Assembly: GCF_019655055.1 (NCBI RefSeq)
Contig: NZ_BPFA01000013.1
Location: forward strand, 50,545-114,544
Reading direction: 5' to 3'
Length of the DNA stretch: 64,000 nt
DNA from: Shewanella sp. MBTL60-112-B2
Lineage (GTDB): Bacteria; Pseudomonadota; Gammaproteobacteria; Enterobacterales; Shewanellaceae
Positions 56,598 to 64,000 of this stretch are shown in pieces. Within the stretch, counting starts at the first letter, position 1; every line of letters starts with the position of its first letter. The notes below the pieces were generated by a model. It searched no databases, was not told the DNA's origin, and was given only the letters and a program-made list of their open reading frames with translations. The translations under genes were made by a program, and so were the position numbers.

Positions 56598-57875
56598 ATG
56601 CAATTTGACCCACATGCAACAAAACAATCCAAGATCACAACACAGATTCTAATCGCTCATGCTATGAAAAGGTGCCCTCTTCAAAAGACTTTAGCACTTG
56701 AGTTAAACACTCCAGACTCTCGAATTAGCGAGTGGAAGAATGGCAAAGGACAAATGGCAACAGGCACAGCCTTAATCCTAATTGAAAAGTTTGGTTCACC
56801 TGCCAAAGCTAAAGGAGTACTTAAAAATAACTGCAGATTTTTACCGCCGGAGACATCACTACAACACTTTTTCAATGGACTTGTTTGTGAGCAAGTAAGT
56901 AGGCTGATTGCGGGCTATATCACACACATACGCTGCATTGTTATTCCGGATAGAAACAATAATTTAGAGGCTTCAGTAGAAGATTATGTTATTTCACAGC
57001 TGTTAGATGACGAGGAGTTCATAACAATCTCCAAAAAGCTGCTACATGATCACAATAGCAAAGAGCACCACAGGACCGCACAGGAAGATTTCCTACTTAA
57101 TAATTCAGATATTGAGTTGAATCACGCCTTAAAGGGGCAGGAGGTCTCCCTCTTATCGCTAATAAACAAACACAAATTAGATTACCTACTAAAAGAAAAA
57201 GAATACAAATATCTGCATGACAAGAAACGACCTAAACCTCTAGAAATTATTACATTTTTGGCCTACTTGTCAATCGTAATCAACGAGGTAAAATCAATAC
57301 CAACAACTATCTTATCAACCTGGGTAGGAAAGCCCTGCTACCTAAATACACCTGATAACATAGGCGGAGAAGTTGTGCTTACGGGAGAATTAATTCATGA
57401 GTGGTATGACACTACCTTTCAAGGGGAACCAATCCTCGCATCTTCTGAAACAGATCCCGCAGGTCAAGTACAACCGCTAGTTAAACATATGATGCAACTC
57501 AAAACATGGGTGAATAAGTTTGAAATGAGTATGGAGCACTCACTTAATCGCTTAATGATCAAACAAAAGCCTTTATATGACCTTCATAACTGTAAGCAAG
57601 CATTCATTCTCATTAAAGAAGTTCAGGTGTTTCATAAAGAAGAAAGCTCATATTTAAATCTAGCTATAACAGTTTCACCTCACGACTGCATCAATGAGCA
57701 TTATAAACACGATGATTTTACGCTAATAATTGAACAGGTAACGACATTTAGACTGCTAGAAGATGTGATACCAATGTTAAAAGCCATTGGACTTGAACAC
57801 GCAATAACCGAACTAAGCACTAAATATAAGCTTGCAATGCATGGCCTATTAATACCTGGAGCAATCTCAATTTAA
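56598..57875 (+). CDS. HTH-domain protein of unknown function between direct repeats
   Basis: This 425-residue protein starts with a Cro/XRE-like helix-turn-helix (LQKTLALELNTPDSRISEWK, then TALILIEKFG), like phage-type repressors. The large C-terminal part (from about residue 90) is unrecognised, mostly helical and soluble. AGGAGAAG is about 7 nt before the ATG. It is divergent from the Replic_Relax-like gene and both gene and flanks are bracketed by the 77-bp repeats. It may autoregulate or control the neighbouring gene through the repeated operator. Confidence 0.6.
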   Translation: MQFDPHATKQSKITTQILIAHAMKRCPLQKTLALELNTPDSRISEWKNGKGQMATGTALILIEKFGSPAKAKGVLKNNCRFLPPETSLQHFFNGLVCEQVSRLIAGYITHIRCIVIPDRNNNLEASVEDYVISQLLDDEEFITISKKLLHDHNSKEHHRTAQEDFLLNNSDIELNHALKGQEVSLLSLINKHKLDYLLKEKEYKYLHDKKRPKPLEIITFLAYLSIVINEVKSIPTTILSTWVGKPCYLNTPDNIGGEVVLTGELIHEWYDTTFQGEPILASSETDPAGQVQPLVKHMMQLKTWVNKFEMSMEHSLNRLMIKQKPLYDLHNCKQAFILIKEVQVFHKEESSYLNLAITVSPHDCINEHYKHDDFTLIIEQVTTFRLLEDVIPMLKAIGLEHAITELSTKYKLAMHGLLIPGAISI

Positions 57876-57890
57876 CGGGGCTCTCATAAG

Positions 57891-57927
57891 TCATTACAGA
57901 GTACTTTATTCGGGTACTCTGCAATGA
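57891..57927. repeat. 13-bp stem hairpin after the HTH gene
   Basis: TCATT-CAGAGTAC and its complement (57891-57904, 57914-57927) pair with a single mismatch around a 9-nt loop. No T-run follows, so it is not a standard terminator. Confidence 0.65.
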
Positions 57928-57998
57928 CCTCTGTGTTAAATAAACAAAACAATTAGCCGGCTTGGAAACACGGATATAGACATTATATAGTGAGTTAA

Positions 57999-58075
57999 TT
58001 TTGCTCATTCATCTTGATATCCGTTGTTACGTTGAACATGGTTATCAAGAGGTAGAACCTTAGAACACAAACAAT
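57999..58075. repeat. 77-bp direct repeat, copy 2 (orphan start region)
   Basis: It is the same 77 bp with one substitution. It keeps the CTTGATA/TATCAAG inverted repeat, the ribosome site and ATG of the minus-strand gene, but the frame stops after five codons (MNEQN). It therefore looks like a detached copy of the promoter/operator and start of the 55407-56315 gene. Confidence 0.95.
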
Positions 58076-58143
58076 GCCGGTTTAGGCAAAAAAGTACTGA
58101 TTTTTATTCCGAGATGCTTATTTCTCCCTCTCGGGATGAAAAT

Positions 58144-58579
58144 AGCGATACCCATCGCTACCAAGTCAGGCTTTGCCTGATGGATGAATCACTTCGTGAC
58201 ACATCCATATGCCTTGAATCGCCCGCCAGTTCTGATGACTCGTCATCGCCACTGTCTTACGAGCTACGCTCTAGCTTTTCAAGACATCAAACGCGCATGT
58301 ATCTCGCTACGCTCTGTACTAACCGCATTTTCACCGCTTACGACGAGGGGATGTGTGCCACCTCTACTCCCTCTTTCGACGCCCCGCTTTTCTGACGAAA
58401 AGGCAAATGGTTTAGCCATCAATTTGTGCCAAATATGAGGCTAAATTTTGCTGAAGCAAAATGTAAATACGGTTAGTACAGACCAGCTGTACATGCGCGT
58501 TGCTCCTTTGAATCGATACTTTGTATCCATCCAAATACGCGAGCTGATAGCATGTTTCACATGCACTTTTGTCACAAAA
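58144..58579. repeat. Array of about eleven short hairpins in a noncoding stretch
   Basis: Perfect or near-perfect palindromes follow one another, many with 3-nt loops: 58144-58159, 58166-58180 (TCAGGC ttt GCCTGA), 58181-58207 (TGGATG..TCAC ttc GTGA..CATCCA), 58234-58247, 58261-58271, 58387-58402, 58445-58462 (ATTTTGCT ga AGCAAAAT), 58476-58492, 58515-58527 (GATAC ttt GTATC), 58550-58564 (GCATGT ttc ACATGC) and 58567-58579. No gene is convincing here; open frames lack ribosome sites. It forms the core of the 920-bp gap between the HTH gene and the SFD-rich gene. It could be a single-strand origin, packaging or recombination region, or encode structured RNA. Confidence 0.75.
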
Positions 58580-58795
58580 ACTCGTGCCGACTTTTGTTAT
58601 TAACAGCACACATTCGTTAAAGCGTAACGGGAAAATTTTGCGGGATTTTTGAAGAAAAAACGAAGAATAATTAGAGGTGAAACGCCAAACTTTTTGTTGC
58701 TGACAGTTCAGTCAAACAAGTTTGTAATCTAACATTTTTTCATTAATGTGTATAGACAACGGTGAACTTTTAAACAGCAAAATCAGGAGATGATT

Positions 58796-59056
58796 ATGAG
58801 TACAAATTCTAACATCGGGCCACTAGTAAATGTCGATGGCACACCTATGGTCGCTGATAGCGGAGTAGATATCAAAGGCAATCCTTATGGTGTAACCGAC
58901 TCAACAATGGATACGAGTTGCACCTCAATCGATACCAGCTTCGACTCTATGAGTTGCAGCATTACTAACTCATTCGACAACTCTTGTAGCAGTTCGTTTG
59001 ATAGCTCTTTTGACAGCAGCTTCGACTCATTTAGCTCAGGATTTGATGACTTCTAG
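58796..59056 (+). CDS. Small Ser-Phe-Asp repeat protein
   Basis: This 86-residue, unrecognised protein has its second half built of SFDS-like units (TSFDSMSC, NSFDNSC, SSFDSSFDSSFDSF, SGFDDF) and ends in Phe. Three cysteines stand in TSC, MSC and NSC contexts. It has no signal or membrane helix. AGGAG sits 6 nt before the ATG at 58796, which is preferred over the ATG 6 bp earlier. The next gene's ATG follows its stop without a gap. Serine codons vary between units, so the repeat is held at the protein level. Confidence 0.7.
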   Translation: MSTNSNIGPLVNVDGTPMVADSGVDIKGNPYGVTDSTMDTSCTSIDTSFDSMSCSITNSFDNSCSSSFDSSFDSSFDSFSSGFDDF

Positions 59057-59302
59057 ATGCCAGGAAAGCAATTAAATCTAAACCAGACAATGAGCATCCC
59101 GCTGGTAATCGGCGCGATATTATTGTTCTGGTTATTCTCTTTTTATATTGAAACCGATGATATTCGGTGTCTTGTCATCTATAGTCTAGGAACGTGCAAA
59201 CTGATTAATGGCGCTTCAACATACCAAGTCCTTTGCAAGCAAAACCCGAGCAAAGTGAACTTATGGCGTGCCAGTTACTATGTATTCTTTCGATTCGTCT
59301 AA
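59057..59302 (+). CDS. Small membrane protein, coupled to the SFD-repeat gene
   Basis: This is an unrecognised 81-residue protein with one strong transmembrane helix (SIPLVIGAILLFWLFSFYI) and a C-terminal Cys-containing tail (LGTCKLINGASTYQVLCKQ). Its ATG directly follows the preceding TAG, so its translation depends on the SFD-repeat gene. It would be expected in the inner membrane, perhaps as a partner of the upstream product. No similarity is evident to me. Confidence 0.6.
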   Translation: MPGKQLNLNQTMSIPLVIGAILLFWLFSFYIETDDIRCLVIYSLGTCKLINGASTYQVLCKQNPSKVNLWRASYYVFFRFV

Positions 59303-59323
59303 GCTAAAAATTAAGGAGAACAT

Positions 59324-59395
59324 ATGTCCTTTCTAATACCCGCTGCAGTGATGGTTATAGGTATTTTATACCTCATCAAACACGTGAAATATTGA
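59324..59395 (+). CDS. 23-residue single-helix membrane peptide
   Basis: AAGGAG lies 7 nt before the ATG, a strong ribosome site. The encoded peptide has one hydrophobic stretch (FLIPAAVMVIGILYLI) and a basic Lys/His end (KHVKY). It follows the 81-residue gene after 21 bp and would complete a three-gene micro-operon. It is too short to identify. Type I toxin-like or coat-like small peptides have a similar appearance. Confidence 0.5.
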   Translation: MSFLIPAAVMVIGILYLIKHVKY

Positions 59396-59570
59396 GATGA
59401 AGGTGCTCCTAAGCTATCATGTTCAGGAGCAACTAAACGCAAGCATGTCTGTCTATCTGTCACCCCCATTATCGGCATTAATCGACTAGCACAAAGGACC
59501 TAAAGCCAGCTCTTAGAATCAGAGCTTATAAGGCAATAAAATAATGTTTACACTGACCCCACATATTATG

Positions 59571-60088
59571 AGATTTGAACCTTCCTTCCCAGAAACGACC
59601 TGTGCAGTTATCTTCTTTATTGGCCATGCGAGCAATGGGCTCATTCAGTGCTTGCAACTCTCTTAAAAACATTAGCAAGAGATGTCACTTAATCGACCTC
59701 GGTATTGAGCAATCAAATGCTTTAAACTGCTAACTTCAACACTTTCAATGACCTCACCTTTGGTGAATTTTTGAGTAATGTAGGTGTCTTTAAACAGTTG
59801 GTGCCAGTGCTCTACTACTTCTCTATCCGTCCAAATGTTCGCTTCAAAAACATCTACCCTCAGCACCAAATGAAGGTGATTGGACATCACCGCATAAGCG
59901 CTTACGTCTATTGCAAAGACACTTGCTAACTCAAGGAGTCTTGATTCAACCCAATCACGACGATGCTCATAAGATTGGCCAGTATATTTATCGATGCAAG
60001 TCAGCCAAGATTTTCGCACGCATCTAGATGTGCAGTGGTAAAAAGGAGTCTATTCTACGCTAACTAACGTACTTTTTGGTCTGGCCAT
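59571..60088 (-). pseudogene. Decayed REP-associated (Y1/HUH-type) transposase
   Basis: The product begins MARPKSTLVSVE but an in-frame TAG follows, at codon 13. Downstream codons encode RRDWVESRLLELASVFAI and YAVMSNHLHLVLRV, the HUH signature of RAYT/IS200-like Y1 transposases. A one-base deletion near LSDIS throws the frame out; the adjacent frame continues as [17 protein letters not shown] and [12 protein letters not shown], the typical continuation. Homology then ends near 59571, where TGGGGTCAGTGTAAA-like sequence lies. Normal relatives are about 300 residues, so this copy has a nonsense codon, a frameshift and a 3' truncation and is inactive. Confidence 0.8.
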
Positions 60089-60283
60089 AACAACCTCAGT
60101 CCAATTGTGATTATTAAAGCTTAGTCAGCAGTTTAAATTCTAGCCAACAATTATGGGTGTCACAGTTAACTAAACAAACTTCTAGCAAAGATCGCTTATA
60201 TTAAAGAGCGAATACATTAATATAAGTACCTCTAACCATACACTTTATGGTATAACCTCAAAAAACCAAACACTGAGGCCACA

Positions 60284-62503
60284 ATGGGAATTAGCTCGAT
60301 CAGAATAAAAAACATATTATCATTTGACGACTTCATCATCGAAAATATAAGTGATATCAATTGTATTGTTGGGCAAAATAACGTAGGAAAATCCAACCTC
60401 CTTAAAATAATAAAGTTTTTTTATGAAAAACTTGAAGGAAACCACACACTAACACCTTTACTACATTCGAGATACTCTCGTACAGGAATGATATCCATTA
60501 AGTTCAATACAACAAAAATTAGAAATGTTGTATTTTCAAGAATGGATGAGAAAAAAGAAAAATACCAAGGCCATGTTGTCAGAACTTTATTTAAAGACCA
60601 ACATGAGAAAGTAATTAATAAAGGTAAAGCAGAGTATTTCTGCACAATCTCTCTAACAATAAATCAAGACGGCTCCACATCTTGGTCTGAATCAAATGAA
60701 GGATTAAGGAAAATAATTAGACGATTATTCCCTTTCTTTGAACTAGATGTTAGAAGATTAGACTTATATGATTGGGCTAGAATATGGAAAAATATTAGTG
60801 AACTAAAATTTCTGGACGTCAGCAGTTTAGATAGACACCAACATATAGACTACATAAACTCTAAAATATCACCCAAAAGTAATGCATACAAAGACTATGT
60901 TTCCACAACTGAGGAGCTTACACATACCTCAGCATTTGACTATGAAAGCGAGATATTAAATTACATCAAAGTCGGGTTAACAGGCGATTCCTTTCAAATA
61001 GACGGAGAAAGCTTGAAGACTCAGTCTGATGGCACAAACTCACATAGATACCTAGAAACATTCCTAAATCTTATGATCGCTCTTAGCCGAAGAGAGTTTG
61101 TTACGCCTACTATCTATATTGATGAACCAGAGATCGGGCTACATCCCAAGATGAATGAGGCATTCATCACTAACTTTTCAAAAACATATAACAAATACAA
61201 AAGTACTTCAAAATCTTTAGAATGGGGGAAATATAACACCCCGTATCCAAATGTGATTTTTTCAACACATTCTCCAAACATTGTTAAACAAGTTGTAAAG
61301 CTTTTCAATAAAGAGGGGGGGCATCAAGTATATCACTTTTCAAAAGAAACCAAACTCCCATGCACGACAGTACAAAGATTTAACAGCAGCTTTACAGACT
61401 CTCGATTTCTAAATGTTTTCAACGATAATGAAGCGAGACTGTTCTTTGGTAAGTTTATTCTCTTTGTAGAAGGAGAGTCTGAACTTGAATTGTTTGGAAA
61501 TTTAAATTTAGTTAGTAAGTTTGAAAAATTAGCCGCAGTTGATATTTATCGTGCAAATGACGTCATGATAAAAGCAATTACTTCATGCATATCATATAAG
61601 TCTATACCACATTTAATCCTTTATGATGCAGATAAAGTAGTATCAATTGACCCTCAACGACCTACTTTTAAAATACGAAGCGGTGAAGTGGCTATCAAAG
61701 AACTGCAAATCAAGCTATCCCGCTCCTATTTTAATTCTGAAAAACATAAATCTTACATTAAACTTGTTCACTTAATGAGGAACAATGACAAAAAAAGAAC
61801 TCTTAACGAAAAAAAAATCGGATACTCTTTTTTCAAATATTATGATTTCATTTCAGAACTGAATGAAGTATTAATTAAAGAAAAAAAGACAATGTTATTC
61901 AAAACAACATTAGAAGGCATCCTAATAAATAAAAGTAGTATCCATATCTTTTTGGAATGGATTGACTACGAAATTGAAAATAATACACCACTAGGTGGTA
62001 AGGGTGATAACGAAAAAAGAGTTAAAAATATTAAAAAATCTTATTACAAGAATAAAAACATAGAAAAAACGTACGGCGAATTGCATGCGAGTCCTACAAG
62101 CACTATAAAACTCAACTCTAAACTAGAGCGCTTTTCAAAGTTAATAAGAAAGCTATATGTAAAGCAACTTCGCGTAGGTGTTACCAATTTAAGTCTACAG
62201 GATGATGAGTTATTAATTGCCTACAGAATAGCCTTTGGTGGAAAATCGGACACCTTAATAGGTGCCTCTAATGATTCCTATGGTCATCTAGACAAAAGAA
62301 TAATCGATGCTGTCAACTTTATCAAAGATCAACAATTAAAAAGATTTCCGTGCAAATTGTCTAAGACTCATGGTTGGCTCACAAGATTTTTTGATTTTGC
62401 TATTGAGAAAATTGACTCTGAAACATCTGGAAATACAAAAGATTTTAAAATGAAATTCTCTATAGTTTTCCCTGAAATATATGATATAGTACAAAAATTC
62501 TAA
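60284..62503 (+). CDS. OLD-family ATPase with C-terminal TOPRIM nuclease domain
   Basis: The 739-residue protein joins an ABC/SMC-like ATPase to a TOPRIM domain, as in OLD nucleases. Walker A is VGQNNVGKSNLL (Lys36), Walker B is IYIDEPEIGLHP (Asp280, Glu281), and the H-loop is FSTHSPNIVK. TOPRIM residues are FVEGESELELF (Glu396) and LYDADK (Asp448, Asp450). OLD-type enzymes cut DNA or RNA in phage defence, usually triggered by infection. A reverse transcriptase gene follows after 155 bp, the context reported for the RT-associated OLD class. The ribosome site is GAGG. Base composition is strikingly AT-rich. The target is unproven. Confidence 0.85.
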   Translation: MGISSIRIKNILSFDDFIIENISDINCIVGQNNVGKSNLLKIIKFFYEKLEGNHTLTPLLHSRYSRTGMISIKFNTTKIRNVVFSRMDEKKEKYQGHVVRTLFKDQHEKVINKGKAEYFCTISLTINQDGSTSWSESNEGLRKIIRRLFPFFELDVRRLDLYDWARIWKNISELKFLDVSSLDRHQHIDYINSKISPKSNAYKDYVSTTEELTHTSAFDYESEILNYIKVGLTGDSFQIDGESLKTQSDGTNSHRYLETFLNLMIALSRREFVTPTIYIDEPEIGLHPKMNEAFITNFSKTYNKYKSTSKSLEWGKYNTPYPNVIFSTHSPNIVKQVVKLFNKEGGHQVYHFSKETKLPCTTVQRFNSSFTDSRFLNVFNDNEARLFFGKFILFVEGESELELFGNLNLVSKFEKLAAVDIYRANDVMIKAITSCISYKSIPHLILYDADKVVSIDPQRPTFKIRSGEVAIKELQIKLSRSYFNSEKHKSYIKLVHLMRNNDKKRTLNEKKIGYSFFKYYDFISELNEVLIKEKKTMLFKTTLEGILINKSSIHIFLEWIDYEIENNTPLGGKGDNEKRVKNIKKSYYKNKNIEKTYGELHASPTSTIKLNSKLERFSKLIRKLYVKQLRVGVTNLSLQDDELLIAYRIAFGGKSDTLIGASNDSYGHLDKRIIDAVNFIKDQQLKRFPCKLSKTHGWLTRFFDFAIEKIDSETSGNTKDFKMKFSIVFPEIYDIVQKF

Positions 62504-62525
62504 AGCGATAGATTTATGGGGCTTT

Positions 62526-62639
62526 GATACTAAAGTTAACGCTAGCCGTTATTAACCCAGTGGTCACTAATTACGATAAATTGGTCGCAATGATGACCTT
62601 TCATCAGCACGCAAAGCGTGAAAGGATGTTCTAGGTATC
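62526..62639 (+). ncRNA. Candidate retron-type noncoding RNA (msr-msd)
   Basis: This 155-bp gap between the ATPase and RT genes is structured. Flanking arms GATACTA (62526-62532) and TAGGTATC (62632-62639) pair with one bulge. Between them are a GTTAACG/CGTTATTAAC stem (62535-62556) with TAGC in its loop, a longer GGTCA/TGACC pairing (62562-62598), and a firm hairpin CCTTT..CACGC aaa GCGTG AAAGG (62597-62625). Arms enclosing stem-loops and an AGC near the 5' end are what a retron msr-msd should show. Without sequencing of RT-DNA it is only a candidate. Confidence 0.4.
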
Positions 62640-62658
62640 GTATTTGGAATTTTAATTC

Positions 62659-63891
62659 ATGAAAATAATTGAAAAAAAAGACTTTGTTAACCAAGTGCTA
62701 CAAGGGTACGACGGTTATAGCAATGAGATGGGGGTAAAAACTTTAACCCCTAATGAAATTGTAGAATTTAAGATTGGCAGCAAGTTTGGTTATCGCTGCT
62801 CAAATAACGATCTGGCAAAAAGTTTAGAAAACACTCAATTAAGAGCTCTTTCTCGAGTTGTAAATACTCTAGAAATAAGTAAATGCGCGACAGCTTTTGT
62901 TACTGGTAGTTCATACCTTGACTTTTTAGAGCCTCATAGATATAGCTATCATTTTATTCGATTAGATATCAAAGACTTTTTCCACTCAATTAGCTCAAGT
63001 GTTATATCTGAATCTTTTTCAAAACATTTTAAAGATACTAACATCACAAGCGGCGAGACCAAACAAACACTATTGAAATCGTTTTTAAATTTAGTCACAT
63101 ATACTATACCGCCTGATTCCACCAATAAAAAATTTGCGGGTAAGACTATTTTACCTATTGGTTTTCGAACATCTCCAGCTATTTCAAACATTGTATTCAG
63201 GCGTTTAGATTGCTTAATAGAGGATTTTTGTTATAGAAACAATGTTACCTATACTCGATACGCTGACGACATGTTATTTTCATCAAAGATCAATACTAAA
63301 TTTAAAAGTATCCTACAAAAAAAAGACGTACTTCCCCCGATACCAATCACGCATAAGGAACATAAAACACGCCTTGCAAAAATTAAAAGGGAAGAAGCTT
63401 TAAAGCATGGTTGTTTTTTACATTCAGATAAATTCACTAATGAAATTTCAAGTATAATTAGAATTATTAACTTGAAGTTGAATATCAAAAAGACAATAAA
63501 ATCAAATCAAACAATTTCTCTAAATGGATATACCATTGACGGTGTTGATAGTTATTTATCAGCTGGGACCATCAGGGTTTCCAATAAAAAATTAAATGTA
63601 ATATCTAAAATAATTCATTCTTTAAATAAAAACATGAGTGCCATTGAAATTATGGAACGATATTTCAAAATGAATAAAGCTCACGAATGCTTCAAATATC
63701 CACCAAAATATGATTATTACAATACCTTTTGCATTCAAAAGCTGTTCAATAAAATAACAGGATATAGATCATACTTAGTATCATTAATAAAATATGATGA
63801 AGAGTATAACTGTATAACCCCATCTAGCCTAAAAAAGTACAAAAGTCTTATTGCAGAATTGGATAAAACATTCACAAAAATAAAACTTTAG
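62659..63891 (+). CDS. Retron-like reverse transcriptase
   Basis: The 410-residue protein has the polymerase domains of group-II/retron-type RTs: FIRLDIKDFFHSI (domain A, Asp103), LPIGFRTSPAISN (domain B), and YTRYADDMLFSS (domain C, YADD 201-204, catalytic Asp203-204). The retron X motif NAxxH appears only as LEPH (His93 kept). The usual VTG of region Y is replaced by SLNGYTIDG. About 45 residues are inserted between the YADD box and NLKLNIKKT. It would synthesise DNA, likely from the upstream RNA, working with the ATPase-TOPRIM protein. The gene is complete; the ribosome site is weak. Confidence 0.8.
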   Translation: MKIIEKKDFVNQVLQGYDGYSNEMGVKTLTPNEIVEFKIGSKFGYRCSNNDLAKSLENTQLRALSRVVNTLEISKCATAFVTGSSYLDFLEPHRYSYHFIRLDIKDFFHSISSSVISESFSKHFKDTNITSGETKQTLLKSFLNLVTYTIPPDSTNKKFAGKTILPIGFRTSPAISNIVFRRLDCLIEDFCYRNNVTYTRYADDMLFSSKINTKFKSILQKKDVLPPIPITHKEHKTRLAKIKREEALKHGCFLHSDKFTNEISSIIRIINLKLNIKKTIKSNQTISLNGYTIDGVDSYLSAGTIRVSNKKLNVISKIIHSLNKNMSAIEIMERYFKMNKAHECFKYPPKYDYYNTFCIQKLFNKITGYRSYLVSLIKYDEEYNCITPSSLKKYKSLIAELDKTFTKIKL

Positions 63892-64000
63892 TTCACAGCC
63901 CTACTTTTAATTATTACAAATTCATTGATAATGGTGACATACTTACATGTTTTTTTTGAATATAAGCATTAAAAATAGTAAAAAAGAACTTCCATCCAAT
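63892..64000. other. Noncoding tail to window end
   Basis: 109 bp of AT-rich sequence after the RT stop. No gene or terminator is certain. Further members of the RT system, or the rest of the island, could lie past the edge. Confidence 0.4.

Noticed and set aside
58114..58438. Two overlapping open frames of 93 and 84 codons over the hairpin array
   Set aside because: No ribosome sites; codons are driven by the palindromes. The noncoding array is the better reading.
63900..64000. Second attachment site (tRNA 3' end repeat) at the right edge
   Set aside because: No copy of the tRNA-Ile2 3' end was seen anywhere in 49703-64000, so the island must continue beyond the window.

Overview
The window looks like the chromosome of a marine gammaproteobacterium, most probably Shewanella. 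The support is gene content and order: mtnN with a cbiB-like gene, tyrS/M23 peptidase/anmK, erpA beside a DUF6776-type gene, an exeA-gspB pair, and rpsU-yqeY-dnaG-rpoD followed by a tRNA-Ile2(CAU). The assignment rests on recognising protein families by eye; no database search was run.

Positions 1-49.7 kb are core chromosome. The layout is: the 3' end of a TorF-type porin; marR, GNAT and lipoprotein-hydrolase genes (0.3-2.3 kb); mtnN, a CbiB-like gene, DUF2721, a TRIC-family protein and small exported proteins (2.5-6.6 kb); tyrS divergent from an M23 peptidase gene and anmK (6.6-10.5 kb); a nutrient-scavenging cluster of a CadC-like regulator, TonB-dependent receptor, S9 peptidase and alkaline phosphatase (10.5-20.3 kb); aquaporin, erpA and a ClC channel (20.4-25.2 kb); a Tat-exported sulfite-oxidase-family enzyme with three c-type cytochromes (25.6-28.1 kb); bax, lgt, pyrB-type and hemL (28.3-32.9 kb); gspB/exeA, cca, lpp and an L,D-transpeptidase gene (33-39 kb); rlmA, uppP, folK, folB, plsY and a PKHD-type oxygenase (39-43.4 kb); tsaD divergent from the macromolecular-synthesis operon (43.5-49.3 kb). 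Rho-independent terminators separate most blocks.

From the tRNA-Ile2 gene (49626-49702) to the end of the window lies an integrated, AT-rich accessory island. Its left end has phased short repeats, two paralogous AlpA/excisionase-like genes (one frameshifted) and a tyrosine recombinase. Then come several unrecognised genes, a Replic_Relax-like protein, and an HTH gene held between 77-bp direct repeats. A roughly 440-bp array of perfect mini-hairpins follows, then a micro-operon headed by a Ser-Phe-Asp repeat protein and a decayed REP-associated transposase. The distal attachment site is not in the window, so the island continues past 64 kb.

The most interesting cargo is at 60.3-63.9 kb: an OLD-family ATPase-TOPRIM gene followed, after a 155-bp gap with RNA-like structure, by a reverse transcriptase gene. 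The arrangement resembles retron-type antiphage systems that pair an RT with an ATPase-TOPRIM effector. The RT, however, lacks the usual retron X-region and VTG-type motifs and has an insertion after its YADD catalytic box, so it may be a divergent or undescribed variant.
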